Positions 1 through 4,673 of a stretch of DNA of 5,628 nt are shown here, piece by piece. The position numbers and the translations under genes are program-made. Below the pieces are notes generated by a model. It did not search any database. It was not told the DNA's origin and saw only the letters and a program-made list of their open reading frames with translations. Source of the DNA: XYC2-FULL-41-22 sp041666465 (GTDB taxonomy: Bacteria; Patescibacteriota; Gracilibacteria; UBA1369; UBA12470); NCBI GenBank assembly GCA_041666465.1, contig JBAYGX010000098.1, forward strand, positions 1 through 5,628, in the 5' to 3' direction. The stretch's first letter is position 1; each line of letters opens with the position of its first letter.

Positions 1-1105
1 AACTATCACGCACGGAAAAAGTTTGCGGAATCAATGAGTAAATCCTGGGCAACCTCACCTCGAAAAACTCCTTAAGAATCGGCGACACATAAATAATTCC
101 AAAAGTCGCCGCGAAAGATAATTGGAATCCAACATCGTAAATAAAAATTTTGGGATTAAAAAGATTCATAAAAAAAGCCGCGAACAACATCGACCTCAAT
201 GCGAAATTTCGCCGTCCAAAAAAAATCGCCATCAAAGAAATCAATCCCATGATCGCCGCACGAACAACCGCCGCCGAAGCTCCGACAAAAAGCGTAAAAA
301 GCACAACAAAAATACACGAGCATATTATCTGCCGCCGCTTCGGCATAAAACTCAAAAGCGAACACACGAGAGCAATCACGATCGTAATGTTATATCCTGA
401 AATCGCCACGATATGCGACAATCCGACATCACGAAAATCATTTTGAACATCCTCGGGAATTCCCCTTCTCGACCCAAGCAATAACCCTGCCGCCAAACTC
501 GCGGAAGGCTCTGGGAAAATTTCATTTAAAACCTGCTCGAATTTCCCCTTAAAAGAAAACATCATGCTTAAAAAAACATTTCCATTACCACTCGAAATCT
601 TTTCAATATACGGACTATAAGAAACGCTATAAACCGTATATCGAGCCAAATAATTCTTATAAGAAAAATCCGAAAAAGAGGTCGGTTCTTGCAACTCACC
701 CGAAACAAAAATCTCATCACCATACTCATACTCCGGATATCGATTTACTTTAACAAGCACAGTGCCATACAAGGGTTCCTCAACATCAACATACAAGTTC
801 TGACAATCGCTTCGCGTATCCACCTCTCGTGCAATAACACCTGAAAAAGAAACTTCCGAACCGTTATAAAAACCGATAAAAGCGGCATCGGAAAAATCGG
901 GAATACTTATAAAGAATCTAAACGCGCCAAAAAAAACACCGGCAAGTAAAATCAAAAACCGCATCTTGAATTTAAACCCCAACCAAATCAATAAAACACT
1001 CGCAACAAAAAACCAAACCGACCCGGAAAAATCTTTTGCAATAAAAATTCCGGCAAAAAATCCAAAACAAAAAATTTGAAAAAATGTAAGCTTACGCAAA
1101 AACAT
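1..1105 (-). CDS. comEC: ComEC/Rec2-family DNA uptake channel, N-terminal part (runs off left edge)
   Basis: ComEC forms the inner-membrane channel that carries single-stranded DNA into the cytoplasm during natural transformation. Reading the minus strand from ATG 1105-1103 gives 368 open codons to the window edge. Hydrophobic segments lie at about residues 8-25, 31-43 and 49-64. A soluble OB-fold/DUF4131-like region follows at about 75-170. The Competence domain core comes next: PEPSASLAAGLLLGSRRGIP (199-217), SHIVAISGYNITIV (230-243), GASAAVVRAAIMG (275-287) and DVGFQLSFAATFGI (324-337), all family hallmarks. The C-terminal transmembrane part and any metallo-beta-lactamase domain would lie beyond base 1. 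The start is well fixed because an in-frame TGA sits two codons upstream; only a weak GAG-type Shine-Dalgarno precedes it. It is divergent from the wall operon. Third codon positions are G/T-rich (Leu mostly TTG), unlike the plus-strand genes. Identity is near certain; activity in uptake is inferred from family. Confidence 0.95.
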   Translation of the reverse strand, partial: MFLRKLTFFQIFCFGFFAGIFIAKDFSGSVWFFVASVLLIWLGFKFKMRFLILLAGVFFGAFRFFISIPDFSDAAFIGFYNGSEVSFSGVIAREVDTRSDCQNLYVDVEEPLYGTVLVKVNRYPEYEYGDEIFVSGELQEPTSFSDFSYKNYLARYTVYSVSYSPYIEKISSGNGNVFLSMMFSFKGKFEQVLNEIFPEPSASLAAGLLLGSRRGIPEDVQNDFRDVGLSHIVAISGYNITIVIALVCSLLSFMPKRRQIICSCIFVVLFTLFVGASAAVVRAAIMGLISLMAIFFGRRNFALRSMLFAAFFMNLFNPKIFIYDVGFQLSFAATFGIIYVSPILKEFFEVRLPRIYSLIPQTFSVRDS

Positions 1106-1150
1106 ATCATCTCACTACCACGGCAACATTAAAAAAACATGAAATTTCTT

Positions 1151-1312
1151 CTTAATTCTCCCCTCTTCACTAGAAACTAAGTCCTTCTTCCCCTTCTCCC
1201 TTCACCACTAGCTTTACTATCTTCTCTAGTCTACTAGGTCCTCTCTTTTTCCCCTCTTCACTAGCTCACTATCTTTACTAGTTCACCAGCTCCTTGCTTC
1301 TTCCTCCCTTCC
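1151..1312 (+). repeat. CTAG-rich pyrimidine repeat, copy A (longest, compound)
   Basis: This tract is 127/162 pyrimidines and carries six CTAGs (starting at 1170, 1208, 1226, 1234, 1261, 1278). It is a patchwork of modules that recur here and in copies B and C. CCCCTCTTCACTAG occurs twice (1160-1173, 1251-1264), with a one-mismatch form in copy C (4622-4635). ACTATCTTCTCTAG (1216-1229) is identical at 4643-4656. CTAGTCTACTAG (1226-1237) has a one-mismatch form at 3664-3675. CTAGGTCCTCTCTT (1234-1247) is identical at 4660-4673, with a variant at 1177-1190. TTCACCAGCT (1282-1291) recurs at 4597-4606. All copies share one orientation. Spacing of CTAG is irregular (38, 18, 8, 27, 17 nt), which argues against CRISPR or a simple satellite. 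Function unknown; I do not recognise the family. Confidence 0.8.
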
Positions 1313-1322
1313 GTTCTAAAAT
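1294..1322 (+). promoter_or_regulatory. Possible sigma70-type promoter for the LCP-led operon
   Basis: TTGCTT (1294-1299) is followed, after exactly 17 nt, by TAAAAT (1317-1322). That is three of six matches to the -35 consensus and five of six to the -10 consensus. The -35 half lies in the end of repeat copy A. It would give a leader of about 90 nt before the LCP start codon. Matches this weak are common by chance in AT-rich DNA, so this is only the best candidate I could see. Confidence 0.3.
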
Positions 1323-1366
1323 ACCGCGCGTACAAAAACACAAATCGCAACTCGTAAATAATTATT

Positions 1367-1380
1367 TCGCTCTTGAGCGA
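1367..1380 (+). promoter_or_regulatory. Hairpin in the LCP gene leader with a competing pairing to the ribosome binding site
   Basis: TCGCTC-TT-GAGCGA is a perfect 6-bp inverted repeat 40 nt before the LCP start. Its left arm, extended to TTCGCTC (1366-1372), is also fully complementary to GAGCGAA (1399-1405), which overlaps the Shine-Dalgarno GAAGGA (1403-1408). The two pairings exclude each other, so one would leave the ribosome binding site open and the other would mask part of it. The hairpin lacks a following T run, so it is not a terminator. A regulatory role is inference only. Confidence 0.3.
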
Positions 1381-1402
1381 CCTTAATTCTGATTACGGGA
1401 GC

Positions 1403-1408
1403 GAAGGA
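1403..1408 (+). promoter_or_regulatory. Shine-Dalgarno sequence of the LCP gene
   Basis: GAAGGA lies 11 nt before ATG 1420, somewhat farther than usual. It is the only clear Shine-Dalgarno among the plus-strand genes here and supports the 1420 start. The downstream rluB, carboxypeptidase and mraY starts have none. Confidence 0.6.
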
Positions 1409-1419
1409 ACAAAATAATT

Positions 1420-2883
1420 ATGGATTTCAACAAGAAAAAAATCCGCTCCGACCATTATATAAAAAGACAAGAAACGGCAAGAAAAACCCTATCATGGATT
1501 TTTTCCAAAATAAAATCCCACTTCATCATATTCGCAATAATAATTTCCGGACTACTCGTAACATACACCGTCGCCGCAAAAGTAATCGATACGGTATCAA
1601 CACTATCTGTTAAAAATATACTTCTCTCTATAGTAAGCAGTCCTTTAAAAGAGGACGAATTCGGCCACACGAATTTCTTAATGCTGGGAATCGGCGGGGG
1701 AGATCATGACGGAGCCGAATTAACGGACTCAATTATCGTCGCATCATTGGATGAAAAGAATAATTTGATACCAATGCTTTCGATACCGAGAGATTTTTAT
1801 GTAAAAGATGAAGAAATCGGCTCTGACAGAATTAACAGATATTATGAACTTAAAAAAATGATATACGAAGAAAACGGATACCAAGAGTCGGAAGCACAAA
1901 CCCTTGCACTCGAAGATACATCAATAAAAATCGGTGAGATCCTCGGGATCGAAATACAATATTATGCACTCATAAACTTCGACGGATTCACGGAAGTTGT
2001 AGACGCAATGGATGGAATAGATATTTATTTGGATGAGAGCTTCTATGACAACCAATATCCGATAGGCGAAACAGGATTTTACGAAACATTCTCACTCCCG
2101 GCGGGAGAAAATCACCTCGATGGAGACATGGCCCTTAAATACGCGCGAAGCAGAAAAACCACTTCCGATTTCGATAGAGGTCTTCGCCAGCAAACAATAT
2201 TGAATGCGATAAAAGAAAAAGCACTATCGGCAGGAATTCTTACAAGTCCAAGCAAAATCAAAGATTTGTATGATGCAATCTCGGACAATTTTGTTACGAA
2301 TTTAAGCATAAGCGAAATGGCATATCTCGGAGAGATAGCGGATGGATTCGGGGAAGACTCAATGTTATCGCAAGTACTTAATGACAATCCAGAACAAGCT
2401 GGCGGATTTTTATATACACCGCCGAGAGAAGATTATGGAGGCGCTTTCGTACTCGTACCAAGCTCTGACGATTATTCGGAAATACAACTTTTCGCAAATC
2501 TATTTTTCTACAACACGCAAATTTACCAAGAAAACATACCTCTCCAAATCGTAAACAGCTCAAAATATGAAGGTCTCGCAACAGACACTCTCATTTATCT
2601 GACAAGATACGGACTAAATGTCGTTAGATACGGAAACGCACCGAGAATCGGAGAAGCCGAAACGACGATTTTCGATCTCGGAACAACACCGAATTTGGAA
2701 TCGGAGACCGTAAATGCCATAAAACAACTTATTCCAACGGCAATTACCCAAACTGTCGTACCGGAAGATTATTCGCCTATCAATTGGGAATCGGAAGCAG
2801 AAATTTTAATCGAGCTAGGCTCGAATTTTATACCATTTTATGAAGAAAACTACGAAAAAAGGTTCTACTACTGGGTCCAGTAG
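1420..2883 (+). CDS. LytR-CpsA-Psr (LCP) family protein, wall glycopolymer ligase type, with LytR_C-like tail
   Basis: LCP enzymes transfer polyprenyl-pyrophosphate-linked glycopolymers onto peptidoglycan at the outer face of the cytoplasmic membrane. The 487-residue product has a basic cytoplasmic N-terminus (1-32), one membrane helix (about 33-53) and an extracellular LCP domain (about 84-270). Family landmarks are FLMLGIGGGD (86-95), LTDSIIVASLD (101-111), LSIPRDFYV (120-128, with the phosphate-binding Arg of the SxPRD motif), INRYYE (138-143), YYALINFDGF (181-190), HLDGDMALKYARSR (232-245) and DFDRGLRQQTIL (250-261). These include the conserved Asp/Arg set expected for pyrophosphate and metal binding. 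A second domain at about 372-470 (PLQIVNSS...GLNVVRYGNAP...TIFDLG) resembles LytR_C. It is the first gene of the likely operon, and its end overlaps the next gene by 44 bp. Substrate cannot be told from sequence; a regulatory LytR-type label would be historical only. Confidence 0.93.
   Translation: MDFNKKKIRSDHYIKRQETARKTLSWIFSKIKSHFIIFAIIISGLLVTYTVAAKVIDTVSTLSVKNILLSIVSSPLKEDEFGHTNFLMLGIGGGDHDGAELTDSIIVASLDEKNNLIPMLSIPRDFYVKDEEIGSDRINRYYELKKMIYEENGYQESEAQTLALEDTSIKIGEILGIEIQYYALINFDGFTEVVDAMDGIDIYLDESFYDNQYPIGETGFYETFSLPAGENHLDGDMALKYARSRKTTSDFDRGLRQQTILNAIKEKALSAGILTSPSKIKDLYDAISDNFVTNLSISEMAYLGEIADGFGEDSMLSQVLNDNPEQAGGFLYTPPREDYGGAFVLVPSSDDYSEIQLFANLFFYNTQIYQENIPLQIVNSSKYEGLATDTLIYLTRYGLNVVRYGNAPRIGEAETTIFDLGTTPNLESETVNAIKQLIPTAITQTVVPEDYSPINWESEAEILIELGSNFIPFYEENYEKRFYYWVQ
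2810..2824 (+). other. Small inverted repeat just before the rluB start
   Basis: TCGAGC-TAG-GCTCGA is a perfect 6-bp stem with a 3-nt loop. It lies inside the LCP coding region and ends 15 nt before ATG 2840 of the pseudouridine synthase gene. That gene has no Shine-Dalgarno, so a local hairpin here might affect how the second start is reached by ribosomes finishing the LCP gene. The loop sits on one of only two CTAGs I found outside the repeats (2815-2818). Chance is quite possible. Confidence 0.25.
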
Positions 2884-3667
2884 CAGGACCGCAAGTCCTC
2901 TTACTCTTAAGAAAAGTGCCGTCTCAAAAGAGACCTTGCCGGCAATTTCTTGCGAACGCATCCAGAAAATCATCGCGAATTTCGGTTATTGTTCGCGCCG
3001 ACATGCGGAAGTTCTGATTTCGGAAGGAAAAGTTTTTGTAAACGGCAAAAAAGCAAAACTTGGCGAAAAAGCCGACCCTGCAAAGGACGAAATAAAAGTC
3101 GAAGATAAAGTGATAAAAAAACTCAAAAATCATATTTATATCGCATTAAACAAACCAAGAGAACACCTCTCAACGGTTTCCGATTATAGCGACAGAAAAA
3201 CAATAATGGACTTGCTTCCAAAAGGGTTAAGAAAAACCAAACCGGCGGGACGATTGGATTATGAATCGCAAGGATTGATAATTCTCTCAACAGATGGGAA
3301 TTTAATTAACCGCATCACTCATCCGAAATTCCCACACTCAAAAGAATATGAAGTCGTGGTGACGGGGAAACCTTCCAGGGACACGCTAAAAAGACTTACT
3401 TCCGGCACTCTAAAACTTCACGGATACGCACTAAACCCGATGCCTTACAAGGTCTTGGATTCAAACGAACGACACACGAAAATCCAATTAACACTGACGG
3501 AAGGACGAAAAAGACAAATAAGAAAAGTTTTTGAAATGCTCGGCCATCCTGTTGCAAAACTATTAAGAACACGCATCGGACCCGTCGAATTAAAAACACT
3601 AAAAGAAGGAACATATCGTGAATTAACTCAAGATGAAATCTCAAAAATCCTCTCTCCTCTTTCCTAG
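2840..3667 (+). CDS. rluB: RsuA/RluB/RluE/RluF-family rRNA pseudouridine synthase
   Basis: This enzyme isomerises a specific uridine in ribosomal RNA to pseudouridine. The 275-residue product has an N-terminal S4 RNA-binding domain (about 39-93: RIQKIIANFGYCSRRHAEVLI, then GKVFVNGK). The catalytic domain follows, with LNKPREHLSTV (103-113), PAGRLDYESQGLIILSTDG (135-153; catalytic Asp140), KEYEVVVTG (168-176) and the closing TEGRKRQIRKVFEMLGHPV (220-238). The architecture fits RluB best, acting on 23S rRNA, but RsuA or RluE/F specificity cannot be excluded. ATG 2840 overlaps the LCP gene by 44 bp and lacks a Shine-Dalgarno. It adds a Lys/Ser/Thr-rich tail of about 35 residues with unusual codons (ACT, AGG, GGG, CTT). 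TTG 2936 is an alternative start directly before the S4 domain. The stop TAG (3665-3667) is part of a CTAG in repeat copy B, and the last residues (LSPLS) are encoded by its pyrimidine tract. Confidence 0.92.
   Translation: MKKTTKKGSTTGSSSRTASPLTLKKSAVSKETLPAISCERIQKIIANFGYCSRRHAEVLISEGKVFVNGKKAKLGEKADPAKDEIKVEDKVIKKLKNHIYIALNKPREHLSTVSDYSDRKTIMDLLPKGLRKTKPAGRLDYESQGLIILSTDGNLINRITHPKFPHSKEYEVVVTGKPSRDTLKRLTSGTLKLHGYALNPMPYKVLDSNERHTKIQLTLTEGRKRQIRKVFEMLGHPVAKLLRTRIGPVELKTLKEGTYRELTQDEISKILSPLS
2868..2883 (+). other. Perfect inverted repeat ending at the LCP stop codon
   Basis: CTACTGG-GT-CCAGTAG is a 7-bp inverted repeat whose last three bases are the LCP stop codon TAG. It also lies in codons 10-15 of the overlapping pseudouridine synthase reading frame. 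Nearby, GGTCC (2874-2878) can pair instead with GGACC (2886-2890). No T run follows, so a rho-independent terminator is unlikely. It may tune stop-start coupling, or be a relic of a repeat insertion at this junction. Confidence 0.3.
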
Positions 3668-3702
3668 CCTACTAGCTTTAACTAGTTCCTAAGTCCTCTC
3701 TC
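3651..3702 (+). repeat. CTAG-rich pyrimidine repeat, copy B (rluB/carboxypeptidase junction)
   Basis: This copy is 40/52 pyrimidines with three CTAGs (3664, 3672, 3682). The order of parts is: pyrimidine tract, CTAGCCTACTAG (3664-3675; one mismatch to 1226-1237), CTTTAACTAG (compare CTTTACTA at 1212-1219), then CTAAGTCCTCTCTC (3689-3702; two differences from the module at 1234-1247 and 4660-4673). It begins inside the last codons of rluB, supplies that gene's TAG stop and ends at the base before the next ATG. AACTAGTT (3680-3687) is an 8-bp palindrome. There is no Shine-Dalgarno and no terminator in the gap. Confidence 0.75.
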
Positions 3703-4593
3703 ATGCTCCGCGCACTACTCTCACTTTTACTTCTCGGATCCCTTCAAGCCAATTCGCTTGAAGCAAACATGCTGCCATCAATTCCAACCGAAAACGATTT
3801 CGAACTTGGCAAACTTATTGAAATAAAATCCATACCAATATTAAAAGAGGGCAAAGTCGAACCGGTTATTTACGCGGACTCCGCATATTCGCTTGATATA
3901 ACATCAAACACAACTCTTTATACAAAAAACGAACACGACAAACACCCGATAGCAAGCCTGACGAAATTAATGACGGCATACATAATTCTCGAAGAAGAGT
4001 CACTCGACGATGTTGTAACGGTAAGTAGAAACGCAACAACGCAAGAAGGCTCTAAAATGTGGTTGGCACAGGGAGAAACAATAACCGTCGAATCATTACT
4101 TTACGGACTTTTAATACAATCCGGAAACGATGCCGCAACCGCACTTGCAGAATTTAATGCCGGAAGTGAAGAAAATTTTGTTGAAAAAATGAACCAAAAA
4201 GCTAAACTCCTTGGCTTGAACGAAACCTCTTTCACAAGCGCAAGCGGAATCGACGATCAAGGGTATTCGACAGCACAAGACCTGGCTCATTTAAGCATGT
4301 ACCTGCTCAAAAACGATTTCGTTCGCAATATCACAAGCTTAACTTCCGCAACAGTCACGGGGACAAACGGATATCCGACTCATGAACTCACATCAACGAA
4401 TCAACTACTCGGGTCATATTTGAACATCACTGGATTAAAAACTGGTAAAACCAATGGCGCCGGAGAATGCTTAATCGCAGTCGGCAAAAACCCGGTCGGA
4501 CATGAAATTCTAACCGTAATGCTTGGCTCGGAAGATCGCTTCGGAGAAACAAAACTTTTACTTGATTGGATTTACAACTCTTATATCTGGTAG
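3703..4593 (+). CDS. Secreted D-alanyl-D-alanine carboxypeptidase (serine peptidase S11, DacA/DacF-like)
   Basis: Peptidase S11 enzymes remove the terminal D-Ala from peptidoglycan pentapeptides outside the cytoplasmic membrane, limiting cross-linking. The 296-residue product starts with a signal peptide-like segment (MLRALLSLLLLGSLQA, 1-16). All three penicillin-binding motifs are intact: SLTK at 85-88 (nucleophile Ser85, Lys88), SGN at 140-142 and KTG at 246-248. Typical surroundings are HPIASLTKLMTAYI, LLIQSGNDAATALAE and GLKTGKTNGAG. The protein ends right after the catalytic domain (LLLDWIYNSYIW), with no C-terminal beta domain and no amphipathic anchor helix, unlike E. coli PBP5. It may therefore be periplasmic/extracellular or held by an uncleaved signal. 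ATG 3703 gives the signal sequence and directly follows repeat copy B, with no Shine-Dalgarno. ATG 3769 (Met23) has a weak GAAG before it but would lose the signal. It lies between rluB and mraY in the same orientation. Confidence 0.93.
   Translation: MLRALLSLLLLGSLQANSLEANMLPSIPTENDFELGKLIEIKSIPILKEGKVEPVIYADSAYSLDITSNTTLYTKNEHDKHPIASLTKLMTAYIILEEESLDDVVTVSRNATTQEGSKMWLAQGETITVESLLYGLLIQSGNDAATALAEFNAGSEENFVEKMNQKAKLLGLNETSFTSASGIDDQGYSTAQDLAHLSMYLLKNDFVRNITSLTSATVTGTNGYPTHELTSTNQLLGSYLNITGLKTGKTNGAGECLIAVGKNPVGHEILTVMLGSEDRFGETKLLLDWIYNSYIW
3742..3763 (+). other. 8-bp stem-loop inside the signal peptide coding region
   Basis: CTTCAAGC-CAATTC-GCTTGAAG is a perfect 8-bp inverted repeat with a 6-nt loop, 39 nt after the carboxypeptidase start. 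It covers codons 14-21 and ends just before the internal ATG 3769. As mRNA it would be a stable hairpin close to a start codon that lacks a Shine-Dalgarno. No role is known, and the coding constraint does not require it. Confidence 0.35.
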
Positions 4594-4673
4594 TATTTCA
4601 CCAGCTTACTTATTCTCTTCTCCCCTCTTTACTAGCATCTTAACTATCTTCTCTAGCTCCTAGGTCCTCTCTT
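4591..4673 (+). repeat. CTAG-rich pyrimidine repeat, copy C (carboxypeptidase/mraY junction)
   Basis: This copy is 63/83 pyrimidines with three CTAGs (4632, 4653, 4660). It opens on the carboxypeptidase stop codon: TAGTATTTCACCAGCT (4591-4606) matches TAGTTCACCAGCT in copy A (1279-1291) apart from three extra bases. Then come CCCCTCTTTACTAG (4622-4635), a CATCTTA segment, ACTATCTTCTCTAG (4643-4656, identical to 1216-1229) and CTAGGTCCTCTCTT (4660-4673, identical to 1234-1247). The last module touches the mraY ATG. The copy fills the whole 80-nt gap plus the stop codon. No terminator hairpin is visible, so read-through into mraY is expected. Confidence 0.8.

Larger units (their letters stand above)
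1106..1419. other. Divergent intergenic region between comEC and the LCP gene
   Basis: This 314-bp stretch has no plausible gene on either strand. From left to right it contains: the short comEC leader (minus strand, to about 1130); a purine/A-rich transition at 1125-1145; the CTAG-rich pyrimidine repeat cluster (about 1151-1312); a possible promoter for the LCP gene (1294-1322); an AT-rich 12-bp perfect palindrome AAATAATTATTT (1356-1367); a short hairpin (1367-1380); and the Shine-Dalgarno of the LCP gene (1403-1408). Both divergent genes must take their promoters from here unless comEC is transcribed from within the repeats. I could not pick out a convincing minus-strand promoter. Confidence 0.8.

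Noticed and set aside
156..365. Minus-strand frame of 69 codons within comEC
   Set aside because: It is another frame of the same strand as comEC; the comEC frame carries the conserved Competence motifs through this stretch.
122..446. Plus-strand open frames of 92 and 98 codons (122-400, 150-446)
   Set aside because: They lie antisense to comEC, whose family motifs are unmistakable on the minus strand; their Lys/Arg/Asn/His-rich or low-complexity products look like antisense shadows.
1151..1312. CRISPR array or tandem satellite in the intergenic region
   Set aside because: Modules are only about 10-20 nt, CTAG spacing is irregular (8 to 38 nt), there are no unique uniform spacers, and no cas genes are present.
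1151..1312. Purine-rich minus-strand reading of the repeats as a Shine-Dalgarno array or small genes
   Set aside because: The reverse strand contains AGAGGA-like words, but no conserved open frame with a start follows them in any of the three copies.
1356..1367. AAATAATTATTT palindrome as an operator
   Set aside because: A 12-bp AT-only palindrome is easily produced by chance in AT-rich DNA, and no second copy was seen.
2936..2938. TTG 2936 as the true start of rluB
   Set aside because: It sits neatly before the S4 domain but has no Shine-Dalgarno, and the frame is open to ATG 2840; kept only as an alternative.
3668..3702. Rho-independent terminator between rluB and the carboxypeptidase gene, or in the 4594-4673 gap
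   Set aside because: Neither gap shows a GC-rich stem followed by a T run; the only symmetries are short CTAG-centred palindromes.
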